From assembly GCF_007362475.1 (NCBI RefSeq), contig NZ_CP041687.1, forward strand, positions 1,922,001 to 1,986,000: DNA of 64,000 nucleotides, in the 5' to 3' direction. Below, one piece after another: positions 26,212-37,090 of the stretch. The translations under genes and the position numbers were made by a program. Numbering within the stretch: position 1 is the first letter of the stretch; each line of letters opens with the position of its first letter. The notes beneath the pieces are model-generated. The model did not search any database and was not told the origin of the DNA. It saw only the letters and a list, made by a program, of their open reading frames with translations. The stretch is from Chryseobacterium sp. SNU WT5. GTDB lineage: Bacteria > Bacteroidota > Bacteroidia > Flavobacteriales > Weeksellaceae.

Positions 26212-28497
26212 ATGGCCAGTAAAAATAAAAGAGACGAAAAAAACTTTAATCAGGCGGCGCTTGATTATCATAGAAGTGATCCTAAAGGTAAAATTGAAGT
26301 AATTCCTTCAAAACCTCACTCGTCACAAAGAGATTTATCATTAGCCTACTCGCCTGGTGTTGCAATACCATGTTTAGCTATTGAAAAAGATCCTAAACTA
26401 GCCTACGAATATACGGGGAAAGGTAATTTAGTAGCAGTAATTTCAAACGGAACCGCAGTTTTAGGGTTGGGAGATATTGGAGCAGAAGCATCAAAACCTG
26501 TAATGGAAGGCAAAGGACTTTTATTTAAGATTTTTGCTGATATCAATGTTTTTGATATTGAAATTGATGAAAAGGACCCCGATAAATTTATAGAAATTGT
26601 TAAAGGAATTGCGCCAACATTTGGTGGGATTAATTTAGAGGATATCAAAGCTCCAGAGGCTTTTTATATTGAAAAAAGACTGAAGGAAGAACTCAATATC
26701 CCTTTAATGCATGACGACCAACATGGTACTGCGATTATTTCTGCAGCAGCATTATTAAATGCGCTGGAAATCGCAGGTAAGAAGATTGATACCATTAAAA
26801 TGGTCGTAAATGGTGCTGGAGCAGCAGCCATTGCATGTACCAATTTATATGTTGAGCTAGGTCTTAAAAAAGAAAATATTTTGATGTGTGATTCCAAAGG
26901 AGTCATCAATCATCACCGTGACAATTTAACTCCCGAGAAATTGGATTTCGTTGTTGAAACTGAACTTGAAACGTTGGCGGATGCATTGAAAGGGGCAGAT
27001 GTTTTCATTGGTTTGTCCAAAGGAAATGTGATGACCCCAGAAATGTTGCTATCAATGAGTGCTAATCCTATTGTTTTCGGCTTAGCAAATCCTGATCCAG
27101 AAATCGAATATGATTTGGCGATGGAGACCAGAAAAGACACGATCATGGCAACAGGAAGAAGTGATTATCCTAATCAGGTAAATAATGTATTAGGGTTCCC
27201 TTATATTTTCCGCGGAGCACTTGATGTGCAGGCAACAGGAATTAATGAAGAGATGAAACTTGCGGCTGTGCGTGCAATTGCAGCTCTTGCTAAAGAACCC
27301 GTTCCAGAGGCAGTAATTTTGGCCTATAATTTAAAGAATCTTAATTTTTCCAGAGAATACTTTATTCCAAAACCATTTGATAATCGTTTGATTACAAAAG
27401 TTTCAATTGCAGTAGCAAAAGCTGCCATGGAAAGTGGGATCGCCGGAAAACCAATTGAGAATTTCGAAGACTATGAAAATGGTTTGCTGGACAGAATGGG
27501 TCGTGATGAGAAACTCATCCGTATGATGCAGAACAGAGCTCGATCTAATCCGAAAAGAGTAACCCTGGGTAATGCAGAAGAGTACAATGTGTTAAAAGCA
27601 GCACAGATTCTTTATGAAGAAGGTATTGCTCATCCAATCTTATTGGGCGAGAAGAAATATGTTCAGGAACAAATGAAGAAATTCGGTATTGAGCTCAATG
27701 TTCCTATTGTAGATCCGTCGGGTGATGAGCAGGAAGAGAAGCGTATACAATATCGCGAGACGCTTTGGAAGCTTCGTCAGAGGAAAGGAATGAACGAGTA
27801 CAAAGCCAAGAGATATGTGCGCCAGAGAGATTACTTTGGTCCGCTGATGTTGCAGCATGGTGATACCGATGCATTAATTGTAGGGTTCTCAAAAAATTAT
27901 TCTTCTACACTTAAGCCTATTTTAAAAATTATTGAAAAGGAAAAAGGAGTAGACAAAATCTCATCCATGATGATGATCATGACGGAAAAGAAGCCTTTAT
28001 TTTTTGCAGATACGTCTATTAATCAAAACCCCACCTCAGAAGATTTGGTGAATATTGCGAGAATGTCTGAACTTACCGTGAAGACTTTTGCTATTGAGCC
28101 TAGAATTGCGATGTTATCTTTTGAAAACTTTGCAGGAATATCAGAAACTTCAAAAAAGGTAGCCAAAGCAGTATCTATTTTGCATGAGAAATATCCCAAA
28201 ATGATTGTTGATGGTGAAATTCAACCAGACTTTGCTTTAAATAGTGATCATCTATCCGATTATCCATTTTCAAAATTAGGGACCACCCCAGCAAATGTTT
28301 TTGTTTTTCCAAATCTGGAGAGTGCGAATATTTCGTATAAAATAATCAGAGGTCTAAAAGTAGCGCAAGTAGTTGGTCCTATTTTAATGGGTCTTAAAAA
28401 ACCAGTTCACGTTTTACAAATGCGCGCAAGCGTAGATGAGATCGTAAATTTAGCGACAATTGCGGTCTTAGATGCGCAAAGAAGAGAGAACGGCTAA
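26212..28497 (+). CDS. maeB: NADP-dependent malic enzyme with phosphotransacetylase-like domain
   Basis: Oxidative decarboxylation of malate to pyruvate with NADP. The 761-residue product has a malic enzyme domain (1 to about 430), with YSPGVAIPC, LMHDDQHGTAIISAAA, GAGAAAIAC (Rossmann loop) and FGLANPDPEI. A C-terminal phosphate acetyltransferase-like domain follows (about 435-755, ending PILMGLKKPVHVLQMRASVDEIVNL), which is regulatory in characterised MaeB enzymes and binds acetyl-CoA. Length is normal for MaeB. The start ATG follows the BadF-type stop by 78 bases; no clear promoter box seen. Confidence 0.96.
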   Translation: MASKNKRDEKNFNQAALDYHRSDPKGKIEVIPSKPHSSQRDLSLAYSPGVAIPCLAIEKDPKLAYEYTGKGNLVAVISNGTAVLGLGDIGAEASKPVMEGKGLLFKIFADINVFDIEIDEKDPDKFIEIVKGIAPTFGGINLEDIKAPEAFYIEKRLKEELNIPLMHDDQHGTAIISAAALLNALEIAGKKIDTIKMVVNGAGAAAIACTNLYVELGLKKENILMCDSKGVINHHRDNLTPEKLDFVVETELETLADALKGADVFIGLSKGNVMTPEMLLSMSANPIVFGLANPDPEIEYDLAMETRKDTIMATGRSDYPNQVNNVLGFPYIFRGALDVQATGINEEMKLAAVRAIAALAKEPVPEAVILAYNLKNLNFSREYFIPKPFDNRLITKVSIAVAKAAMESGIAGKPIENFEDYENGLLDRMGRDEKLIRMMQNRARSNPKRVTLGNAEEYNVLKAAQILYEEGIAHPILLGEKKYVQEQMKKFGIELNVPIVDPSGDEQEEKRIQYRETLWKLRQRKGMNEYKAKRYVRQRDYFGPLMLQHGDTDALIVGFSKNYSSTLKPILKIIEKEKGVDKISSMMMIMTEKKPLFFADTSINQNPTSEDLVNIARMSELTVKTFAIEPRIAMLSFENFAGISETSKKVAKAVSILHEKYPKMIVDGEIQPDFALNSDHLSDYPFSKLGTTPANVFVFPNLESANISYKIIRGLKVAQVVGPILMGLKKPVHVLQMRASVDEIVNLATIAVLDAQRRENG

Positions 28498-28532
28498 TTC
28501 GATCATTTTAATTTCAGTTCAAAACACACATC

Positions 28533-29117
28533 ATGATTTATTCACTTAAAGGAATTGTGCAACAATTACATCCAACCTCCGTCGTGATAGACGTACAGGG
28601 AGTTGGATATTTGGTTGGCATCAGTTTACAAACTTCTGAAAAATTGACTTTGGGAAAGGAGACTTTTCTAAATATCCAGCAGATTATTCGGGAAGATGCC
28701 AATCTGTTGTTTGGCTTTAACACAATTTTAGAAAAAGAATTGTTTAATTTGTTAATTAGCGTTAATGGAGTTGGACCTGTTTCTGCTTTGATTATGCTTT
28801 CTTCCTTAAGTTTAAATGAGATTGCTACCGCCATACTTTCTAATAACAGTGGGCTGTTGCAGAAGGTGAAAGGAATTGGAGTGAAAACCGCGGAAAGAAT
28901 CATTGTTGATTTACGGGATAAAGTGCAGAAATTCAATGTTTCTGATGAAAATATTTCTACTTACACGAATAATAAAGTTAAAGAAGAATCGTTATCTGCT
29001 TTAGAGGTTTTGGGAATTCCGAAGAAAACGAGCGAGAAGATCGCAGACCGTATTCTGAAGCAAAATCCCAATCTTACAGTGGAAGATTTGATAAAGCAAA
29101 TCTTAAAAAACATTTAA
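28533..29117 (+). CDS. ruvA: Holliday junction branch migration protein RuvA
   Basis: 194 residues. MIYSLKGIVQQLHPTSVVIDVQGVGYLV is the OB-fold domain I, the helix-hairpin-helix motifs are in LISVNGVGPVSALIML and LQKVKGIGVKTAERIIVDLRDK (about 70-120), and the C-terminal domain III (EESLSALEVLGI) binds RuvB. It tetramerises on four-way junctions. ruvB is not adjacent, which is normal in Bacteroidota. The stop is three bases before the TTG start of sprA. Confidence 0.96.
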   Translation: MIYSLKGIVQQLHPTSVVIDVQGVGYLVGISLQTSEKLTLGKETFLNIQQIIREDANLLFGFNTILEKELFNLLISVNGVGPVSALIMLSSLSLNEIATAILSNNSGLLQKVKGIGVKTAERIIVDLRDKVQKFNVSDENISTYTNNKVKEESLSALEVLGIPKKTSEKIADRILKQNPNLTVEDLIKQILKNI

Positions 29118-29120
29118 CAT

Positions 29121-32100
29121 TTGGACAAGAATATATTTTTTCAGCGTAGATTTTTGATTTTTATATTCACGTGTTTTTCTTTTTTAGCACTATTTGCGCA
29201 GGAGAAACCCAGTGACAGTTCGTCGGTACGTCAGGAGTTTCCTTTACCGAATCCTTTACGATATGATGCCTTCTACGATGTAGCAAGTGGCATGTATATT
29301 CTCTATCCTAAGATCGGGAACATGGTAGTCGGAAATCCGGTTTCCATGACTTCTGAAGAATACCATAAGTATACACTTAAAAATCAATTAAGTAATTATT
29401 ACAAAGAGAAATCAACAACAAGTGCTTTAGGATATCGTAAAGATCAAACTGATGCCATTAAAAAAGGATTGTTGCCGTCTTTAAATATTAAGAATAAACT
29501 GTTCGAATCAATATTTGGTGGCAATAAAATTGAAATTATACCACAAGGATTTGCCTCCTTTGATATCGGTGCGCTTTACCAGAAAATTGATAATCCATTA
29601 ATATTACCACAAAACAGGACGAGTTTTGCAATTGATATTCAACAAAGAATACAGCTCGGCTTATTAGGAAAAGTTGGTGAGAATCTACAACTTAAAGCAA
29701 ACTACGATACTCAAAGTGGTTTTGCTTTTGAAAATCGCATGAATTTAGTTTGGCAGGCAAAAGGAACCTGGAAAGATTTGCAGTCCAAAGGTCTAAATGA
29801 CAGAACGACAAGTGGCGAAGACAAAATTATAAAAAGAGTAGAATTTGGAAATGTAAATATGCCGCTTTCTACAAGCTTGATCCGCGGTTCTGAATCTCTG
29901 TTTGGATTAAAAACTGAATTCCAACTTGGTAAAACATATGGAACTTTAGTGTTTTCACAACAGCAGGGTGAAGCCAGAAACATCGTCGCTCAGGGCGGTG
30001 GAGTAATGAACACCTTCAAATTAAATGCAATTGATTATGAAGATAATCAACACTATTATTTAGGTCGTTATTTTCTTAACAGTTATGATAATGCGTTACT
30101 GAATTATCCTCAAATAAATTCCAGAATCAATATTACGAGAATTGAAGTCTGGGTTTTAGATCAAGGTTCAGGTAATCTGCAAGACCAAAAAGGGATTTTG
30201 GGAATTCGTGATTTAGGGGAAGGTACTACAGGCTATCCGGATAATGGTCAAAACAATTTATATCAGAGTATTGTCAATTTAGGACCGTCCATTCGCGATG
30301 CCAATACCGCCTATAATGCAATAAACCGTCAAACTTTTCCGAATGCCAATGGCACACCCGAAACATATATTGATGGGGAACAGTTTATTTTCAACAGGAA
30401 AGCAAGGAAGCTGAATCAAAATGAATTTACCTTTCATCCACAGTTGGGTTATATGTCACTTAACCAAAGGTTAAATGATAACCAACTTCTTGCAGTTTCC
30501 TACAGTTTTACGTTGAATGGAGATAACAAAGTGTATAAAGTGGGGGAGTTTTCAGAAGAAAGCCCAGTACTTATTACCAAAGTTTTAAAACCCAACAGTT
30601 CGGTGAAAACTACTTCTCCCATGTGGGATTTGATGATGAAGAATGTTTATTCTTTAAACAGCAATCAAGTGAACCCCGACGGATTTTTATTGAATGTTTT
30701 TTATCGTGATCCCCAAAACGGTGGAAAAGTTAATTATCTACCGACTACCGTTAATAATCCAACCTCACAGGTTAATGCTAATCTTTTGAAATTGTTCAAC
30801 TGGGACCGTCTTAACATGAACAATGATTTACAACAGGGCGGCGGAGAAAACGGCGATGGAATTTTTGATTTTGTTCCTGGTGTAACAATCGATCTTGAAA
30901 ATGGAAAAGTAATTTTTACGAAAGCGAAACCTTTTGGAGCATTTCTTCAAAATGTTATAGGAACCAACGACCCTAAATTTGTCTTTAATGACTTGTATGA
31001 CCAGCAAAAGCAAGTTGCTTCCCAAAGCAATCTGGCACTTCGTTACACAATGGAGGGCCGGTACAAAGGATCTCAAGGTTCAGGAATTTCTTTAGGTGCG
31101 ATCAATGTTCCGCAGGGATCTGTAAAAGTTACGGCGAATGGAGTACAGTTACAGGAAGGGATAGACTATACTGTAGATTATATGTTGGGAACGGTGAATA
31201 TCATCAACGAAACGGTGAAGCAATCTGGCCAGGCAATTAATATCGCTTTAGAAAGTCAGCTGGTTTTCAATACCCAACGGAAGAGATTCTTAGGTTTAAA
31301 TTTAGAAAGAAGGTTTAATGAGCATTTGACCGTTGGTGCAACAGTCGTAAATTATGCCGAAACACCTTTAACACAAAAGGTAAATTTTGGACAGGAAGCG
31401 GTGAATAATACCATGGCCGGATTCAATTTATTATATAATAATGAGTTGCCATTCCTAACAAGACTGACGGATAAAATTCCTTTTGTAAATACAGAAGCAC
31501 CATCCAATTTAAGTTTCTTGGCAGAAGGGGCTTATTTGATTCCCGGTCAAAACAAGGGAATTGGTGACCAGTCTTACATTGATGATTTCGAACAAAGTAC
31601 TTCAAAAATATCCCTAAAAGAACCTGGAATGTGGAGTTTGGCTTCGAAACCGGAAAAAAATCCAGAACCTTTCTTCTTAAATGGGAACCTAAATAACGAT
31701 CTGGATCATGGAAATGGGAGAGGATTATTAACATGGTACAATATTGACCCTCGATTTTACGGAATTGGTGGTAAAGCACCTTCTGGAATTAATGCAGAAG
31801 CAGTTTCTAATCACGCATCCAGAAGAGTACAGACTTCAGAATTATACAACAGCAGAGATTATGTAGCAGGTGAGCAACTGTACACCAATACTTTTGATAT
31901 CAGTTATTTCCCCATAGAAAGGGGACCTTATAACCTCAATCTTAATGCAGAAACCACGCAACAAAGATGGGCTGGGTTAATGAGACCTATTTCAGTTTCC
32001 AACTTTACCAATTCCAATATTGAATACGTTGAATTTTGGATGATGGATCCTTATGCCGACGGAAGTCCTTTGGGAGCAAATCCAAAATTACTTTTGCAAT

Positions 32101-35100
32101 TAGGAAATGTTTCGGAAGATGTGCTGAAGGATGGAAAATTGATGTACGAAAACGGAATGCCTACACCAAATGTACCAGCAAATACTACCAATACGAATTG
32201 GGGAGTACAGCCTAATCAATTTCCTGTACTTTATGCTTTTTCTACAGAAGGCGAAGATCGTGCTGCCCAGGATTTAGGATATGATGGTTTAGATGCGATC
32301 GGTGAAGCTGCAAAATTCGGGACTAACTTTGTGAATCCTGTTACCAATCTTGGGGATCCTGCGTCTGATGATTTCGTGTTTTATTTATCCGATAAGTTCC
32401 AAGGTTCGCAAGCAAGCTCGTTGATGGAGCGTTACAAATATTTCCGTGGTCCAGAGGGAAATTCTCAGAGCAATACTTTAGAAGTTGCCACACAGACGCC
32501 GGATGCAGAAGATGTAAACCGGGACTATAATCTTGATCAAAATGAAAATTATAACCAGTATACCGTAAGTTTAGATAAAAACAATATGGTTCTGGGACAG
32601 AATTTTATTGTTGATGTTAAAGAAGTAGAAGCTAAATTTCAAAACGGTCAAACGGGGAAAAATAAATGGTTCCTGTTTCGAGTTCCAGTTGCACAATTTG
32701 ATACGGGTGCTGGCGAAGCAGATCCTTCAGTTTTAAATAATGTGCGTTACGCAAGAATGCTTTTAACAGGGTTTGATCAAGCTTCCACGATTCGCTTCGG
32801 AACATTGGACCTGGTGAGAAGTGATTGGAGAAAATACACTAAAGATATTGCTACAGCGATAAATGATAATGAAGGAATTAATTTTGTAACCGATCAAAAT
32901 CTGGATGTAGGAAGTGTGAATTTAGAAGAGAATGGTCTCAACCAACCTCCTTATGTTCTTCCTCCAGGGATCGACAGACAGGTTCTTAGTGGTAACGCTG
33001 GAACACAAAGACAAAATGAAGCGTCGCTTTATTTAAAAGCATCGCCGCTGGAACGTAATTCATCAAGAGGAGTTTTCAAAAATGTCGCTTTAGATATGCG
33101 TCGTTATAAAAAGTTAGAACTTTTCGTTCATGCAGAAGATTTAAGAGATGTTAATTCTAGCAGCTATGATCCTGAGGCGAAATTCTTTATCCGTTTCGGA
33201 AGTGATGCCACAGATAACTATTATGAATACGAAGCTTCCTTAAAGTACACGTCTAAAAATGCAAGATCACCACTGGAGATTTGGCCTCTAGAAAATAATG
33301 TAGATTTACAGATTCAAAATTTCATCGATGCTAAATTAAGAAGAGACCAGAATTTTCCTACTCAAATTGATTTACGGAAAGAGGATGTAGAATACGGCGC
33401 AATAGATCCTGATAAGAAAATCTATATCAAAGGTAGACCTAGTTTAGGAAATGTAACAACGATCATGTTGGGTGTAAGGAATAAAAATCTTGCGACCAAT
33501 AAAGAGGTTATTGTTTGGGTAAATGAAATCCGTCTTTCTGAAATTGAAAACAAGGGAGGTTATGCGGGAAATGCCAGTCTGAATTTCAATCTAGGGGATT
33601 TTGCTTTGGTGAATGCCAATGCATCTTACTCTTCAATCGGATTTGGTGGAATTGCCGAAAAACCATCAGAGAGATCACAGACGCTGCAGTCTGCATATAG
33701 CATTAACACCACTGTTAATGTAGATAAATTTTTACCTGAAAAAATAGGGCTTAAAATTCCGGTAAATTATTCTTATACCCAGACCATCGAGGATCCAAAA
33801 TACAATCCACTGGATAATGATGTTACGTTCGACGAAGCGCCAAATAGAGAAGAACTAAAAAAAGTCGCTAGAACTTACACACAACAAAGAAGTATTGGTG
33901 TAGTCAATATGCGAAAAGAGAGAATGAATCCGAACAAGAAACCAAAATTCTATGATGTAGAAAATGTTTCTGTTACCGCGATTTATAATGATGATTACTT
34001 CCGCGATGTCTATACCAAAAAGAATTACCGACAATATCTTCGGGGTTATGTTGATTACAACTATTCTTTTAAACCTTTCGTCATTCGACCTTTTAATAAA
34101 ATGGTGAGCGACACTGCAAAATCTTATAAATATTTAAGATGGTTAAAAGAAGTGAACTTTAACCCAGTTCCAACCCGACTTTCTTTCAGAACTGAAATTG
34201 ACCGTAATTATAATGAGTTAGAATTTAGAAATATAGATGCCATTCTTGGTGGTAATGCAGGTCAGGATTTTGAAGTGATCAGAAACAGAAACTTCTATTT
34301 CGGTTGGCAATATGGATTAGGGTTCAATTTTACCAAATCATTAAAGTTGGAAATTAATTCTGCTATGCGGACTTTAAATGATAATTTGAGTGTCTATGAT
34401 ATGAACAATAAATCGATTTTTACGGACCCTTTCCGAGCAGGAAGACCGGTTTTATACAATCATCGTGTTCAGTTAAACTATAGATTGCCGTTTGAATATT
34501 TACCGTATTTAGATTTTATCAATGCAGAATTGGGGTACGGATTTACCTATAACTGGAATGCCAGAAGTACCGTGATGACCAATTTCGTAAATCCAGAAAC
34601 GAATCGTGCAGAAAGTTTAGGTAGCATTGGTCAAAATTCCAATAATATCATTGCCACTTCGACAGTTGACGTCCCAAAATTCTTTGGAAAATTCAAATAT
34701 TTCCAAACTATCAATACCAAAATGCAGAAGCGTAAACAAGAAATTGATTCCTTGAATAATGTTTACAATATGGCGTGGCAGAAGAAAGATAAGAAGAATA
34801 CATTCAAGAGTTATAAATTTAAAAACAAACTGAGTCCAATGCAAAGTATAGCTTATGCATTAACCTCAATTAAACAGTTGGATTTCTCTTATAACGAAAC
34901 TAATGGTATTGTTTTACCAGGTTTGCTTTCTGCGCCAAACTGGTACGGATACGGACAGACTTTAGGTGGACCAACATATGGTTTCTTATTAGGTTCGCAG
35001 GCAGATATCAGAAGAACGGTAATTGAAAACGGTTGGATTTCTAATTCCAATTATATGAATGACCCTTATTCTCAAATGAAGAATCAGAACTTCCTGGCAA

Positions 35101-36197
35101 ATGTTCAGATCATGCCTGTGAATGACTTTAGAATTGATTTTAATTTCCTGAAAAACTATAGCAGTAATTTCACGCAGGGTGGTTATAATGTAGATGCGGA
35201 TTCTAATCCTGCGAATGGATTCCAATTCTCTTTCGGTACAGATTTAATTACTTATTCAAGAACAGCCTGGACCTTTGGAACTTCATTTACAGATGGTAGT
35301 ACTATCTATGATAACATGATTGCCAATGCGAAAACGATTTCTCAGCAAATGAGCGGAACAATTAATGCAGATGGGTATTCCGATGGGCATTCATTAGCCA
35401 ATGCCTATGTTTTGGTTCCTGCTTTTCAGGCAGCTATAGAAGGTAAATCTCCTAATGGTGCGATGAGAGATGCTAAAAAATCAGGTTTTCCACTACCAAA
35501 TTGGAGAGTGACGTATTCCGGGTTGAAAAACATTCCATTTATTAATAGTCAGTTTTCAAAATTTGATATTTTACACGGTTATACATCAACCTATACCGCG
35601 TCGGGAATTCAGTCCAGTATTGATTATTATAATGCACAGAATCCTGGAATTTCAGATAGAGATGCCTTTGGAGATATTTATAATCCTTATACGTTCTCAC
35701 AAGTTGGATATGTTGAAGCTTTTGCGCCATTAATTGGAGCAGATGTTACCATGAGAAATAACATGCAGTTTCGTGCTCAGTACAACAGGGACCGATTGTT
35801 TATGCTTGGTTTGGTGAATCATACCTTGACTGAAGATACAGGGAAAGAATATATTTTAGGCTTTGGTTATATTTTAAAAGATTTAAAAATGAAGTTGAAC
35901 TTTAAAGGAAAAGAACGAACGATAAAAAGCGATCTTAATTTACGTGGAGATTTTTCTTTGAGAGACAGTCAGACCAGAATTACCAATATTTTACAGAACG
36001 ATTCGCAGATAACTGGTGGCCAACGGATGATGAGTGTTAAATTTTCAGCAGATTATAACATGTCACAAAATTTTAATATTAGATTTTTCTATGATCAGCT
36101 TTTAACAAGATATAAGATCTCTACCGCGTTCCCTCTTTCAACCATTCGGGGAGGATTAACCGCAACCTTCACATTTGGAGGAACAGGAGGTTTCTAA
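29121..36197 (+). CDS. sprA: SprA/Sov, outer-membrane translocon of the type IX secretion system
   Basis: 2358 residues. SprA forms the very large outer-membrane barrel through which T9SS substrates leave the cell, and is needed for gliding in motile species. The start is a TTG three bases after ruvA; no ATG occurs for about 60 codons and TTG gives a good signal peptide (1-26, LIFIFTCFSFLALFAQ). Typical family blocks: RYDAFYDVASGMYILYP near the N-terminus, FFIRFGSDATDNYYEYE, YFQTINTKMQKR and a C-terminal beta-strand ending GGLTATFTFGGTGGF. Size is in the normal range of 2300-2500. No other T9SS gene (gldKLMN, porV) is in the window. A terminator follows at 36216-36250. Confidence 0.95.
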   Translation: MDKNIFFQRRFLIFIFTCFSFLALFAQEKPSDSSSVRQEFPLPNPLRYDAFYDVASGMYILYPKIGNMVVGNPVSMTSEEYHKYTLKNQLSNYYKEKSTTSALGYRKDQTDAIKKGLLPSLNIKNKLFESIFGGNKIEIIPQGFASFDIGALYQKIDNPLILPQNRTSFAIDIQQRIQLGLLGKVGENLQLKANYDTQSGFAFENRMNLVWQAKGTWKDLQSKGLNDRTTSGEDKIIKRVEFGNVNMPLSTSLIRGSESLFGLKTEFQLGKTYGTLVFSQQQGEARNIVAQGGGVMNTFKLNAIDYEDNQHYYLGRYFLNSYDNALLNYPQINSRINITRIEVWVLDQGSGNLQDQKGILGIRDLGEGTTGYPDNGQNNLYQSIVNLGPSIRDANTAYNAINRQTFPNANGTPETYIDGEQFIFNRKARKLNQNEFTFHPQLGYMSLNQRLNDNQLLAVSYSFTLNGDNKVYKVGEFSEESPVLITKVLKPNSSVKTTSPMWDLMMKNVYSLNSNQVNPDGFLLNVFYRDPQNGGKVNYLPTTVNNPTSQVNANLLKLFNWDRLNMNNDLQQGGGENGDGIFDFVPGVTIDLENGKVIFTKAKPFGAFLQNVIGTNDPKFVFNDLYDQQKQVASQSNLALRYTMEGRYKGSQGSGISLGAINVPQGSVKVTANGVQLQEGIDYTVDYMLGTVNIINETVKQSGQAINIALESQLVFNTQRKRFLGLNLERRFNEHLTVGATVVNYAETPLTQKVNFGQEAVNNTMAGFNLLYNNELPFLTRLTDKIPFVNTEAPSNLSFLAEGAYLIPGQNKGIGDQSYIDDFEQSTSKISLKEPGMWSLASKPEKNPEPFFLNGNLNNDLDHGNGRGLLTWYNIDPRFYGIGGKAPSGINAEAVSNHASRRVQTSELYNSRDYVAGEQLYTNTFDISYFPIERGPYNLNLNAETTQQRWAGLMRPISVSNFTNSNIEYVEFWMMDPYADGSPLGANPKLLLQLGNVSEDVLKDGKLMYENGMPTPNVPANTTNTNWGVQPNQFPVLYAFSTEGEDRAAQDLGYDGLDAIGEAAKFGTNFVNPVTNLGDPASDDFVFYLSDKFQGSQASSLMERYKYFRGPEGNSQSNTLEVATQTPDAEDVNRDYNLDQNENYNQYTVSLDKNNMVLGQNFIVDVKEVEAKFQNGQTGKNKWFLFRVPVAQFDTGAGEADPSVLNNVRYARMLLTGFDQASTIRFGTLDLVRSDWRKYTKDIATAINDNEGINFVTDQNLDVGSVNLEENGLNQPPYVLPPGIDRQVLSGNAGTQRQNEASLYLKASPLERNSSRGVFKNVALDMRRYKKLELFVHAEDLRDVNSSSYDPEAKFFIRFGSDATDNYYEYEASLKYTSKNARSPLEIWPLENNVDLQIQNFIDAKLRRDQNFPTQIDLRKEDVEYGAIDPDKKIYIKGRPSLGNVTTIMLGVRNKNLATNKEVIVWVNEIRLSEIENKGGYAGNASLNFNLGDFALVNANASYSSIGFGGIAEKPSERSQTLQSAYSINTTVNVDKFLPEKIGLKIPVNYSYTQTIEDPKYNPLDNDVTFDEAPNREELKKVARTYTQQRSIGVVNMRKERMNPNKKPKFYDVENVSVTAIYNDDYFRDVYTKKNYRQYLRGYVDYNYSFKPFVIRPFNKMVSDTAKSYKYLRWLKEVNFNPVPTRLSFRTEIDRNYNELEFRNIDAILGGNAGQDFEVIRNRNFYFGWQYGLGFNFTKSLKLEINSAMRTLNDNLSVYDMNNKSIFTDPFRAGRPVLYNHRVQLNYRLPFEYLPYLDFINAELGYGFTYNWNARSTVMTNFVNPETNRAESLGSIGQNSNNIIATSTVDVPKFFGKFKYFQTINTKMQKRKQEIDSLNNVYNMAWQKKDKKNTFKSYKFKNKLSPMQSIAYALTSIKQLDFSYNETNGIVLPGLLSAPNWYGYGQTLGGPTYGFLLGSQADIRRTVIENGWISNSNYMNDPYSQMKNQNFLANVQIMPVNDFRIDFNFLKNYSSNFTQGGYNVDADSNPANGFQFSFGTDLITYSRTAWTFGTSFTDGSTIYDNMIANAKTISQQMSGTINADGYSDGHSLANAYVLVPAFQAAIEGKSPNGAMRDAKKSGFPLPNWRVTYSGLKNIPFINSQFSKFDILHGYTSTYTASGIQSSIDYYNAQNPGISDRDAFGDIYNPYTFSQVGYVEAFAPLIGADVTMRNNMQFRAQYNRDRLFMLGLVNHTLTEDTGKEYILGFGYILKDLKMKLNFKGKERTIKSDLNLRGDFSLRDSQTRITNILQNDSQITGGQRMMSVKFSADYNMSQNFNIRFFYDQLLTRYKISTAFPLSTIRGGLTATFTFGGTGGF

Positions 36198-36215
36198 AAA
36201 ACGTAAACTAAAATT

Positions 36216-36250
36216 AAAACTCAGGATTTAGATTCTGAGTTTTTCTTTTT
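36216..36250 (+). terminator. Terminator of sprA
   Basis: Arms AAAACTCAG (36216-36224) and CTGAGTTTT (36235-36243), loop of ten, followed by T-rich sequence. Confidence 0.75.
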
Positions 36251-36397
36251 AATTATAGATTTTTTCTGGGTATGCGAAAGGGTTTGCTATTTAAAGTGGC
36301 TTTGCAATCGTAATCTTTCAGGATATTTATATTTCTGCATATTGAACAATTTCTCATTTAAGATTTTACAACCTTCTGAAAAGCAAAATTAAATCCT

Positions 36398-36405
36398 TAA
36401 TTTTG
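36398..36405 (+). promoter_or_regulatory. -7 promoter box of folE
   Basis: TAATTTTG, 19 bases before the ATG at 36425. Confidence 0.55.
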
Positions 36406-36424
36406 TTTTTATATTATCAAACTT

Positions 36425-37090
36425 ATGAATGATCATTTAGATAACGATGACGACGTATTCACCGGAAAAGAACATACTCCTTTGCGCCCTGATGCTTTTG
36501 AAAAAACACCGGAAGAAAAAATCGAAATTATTCAAAAACATTTCCATGAGATTATGGAGACTTTGGGTATGGATATGACCGATGATTCTTTGAAGGATTC
36601 TCCGAAACGGGTCGCCAAAATGTACGTGAATGAAATTTTTGGAGGGCTTCTTCCAGAAAATAATCCGCGTATTTCTACCTTTTCAAACAAGTACAAATAC
36701 CGCCAAATGTTGGTGGAGAAAGATATTACTGTTTACTCATTCTGTGAACATCATTTCCTGCCAATTATCGGTAGAGCACATGTAGCATATATTTCTAATG
36801 GGGAAGTTATCGGACTTTCCAAGATCAACAGAGTCGTAGATTATTATGCAAAACGTCCGCAAGTTCAGGAACGATTGACCATGCAGATTGTAGATGCCTT
36901 GAAGGCTGCACTGGGGACCAATGACGTTGCCTGTATCATCGAAGCGAAGCATTTGTGTGTGAATTGTCGTGGTATAAAAGATACTGCAAGTTCCACAACT
37001 ACTGCAGAATTGAGTGGCCTTTTCCGAACTAATCCGATTACAAGACAAGAATTTCTACACTACGTGGGAAGTCGGGCCAAATTGGATTAA
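36425..37090 (+). CDS. folE: GTP cyclohydrolase I
   Basis: Converts GTP to 7,8-dihydroneopterin triphosphate, first step of folate (and pterin) synthesis. 221 residues with an acidic N-terminal extension of about 35 residues. Catalytic zinc ligands are visible as CEHHFLP (about 108-114) and the Cys in HLCVNCRGIKD (about 177-187). GLSKINRVVDYYAKRPQVQERLT is the family core and TTAELSGLFR lies near the C-terminus. Single gene with its own promoter box. Confidence 0.95.
   Translation: MNDHLDNDDDVFTGKEHTPLRPDAFEKTPEEKIEIIQKHFHEIMETLGMDMTDDSLKDSPKRVAKMYVNEIFGGLLPENNPRISTFSNKYKYRQMLVEKDITVYSFCEHHFLPIIGRAHVAYISNGEVIGLSKINRVVDYYAKRPQVQERLTMQIVDALKAALGTNDVACIIEAKHLCVNCRGIKDTASSTTTAELSGLFRTNPITRQEFLHYVGSRAKLD

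Noticed and set aside
36450..37075. FolE Cys pattern HLCVNCRG as loss of a zinc ligand
   Set aside because: The conserved Cys of HxC is present; the second Cys is an extra residue, so the zinc site is intact.
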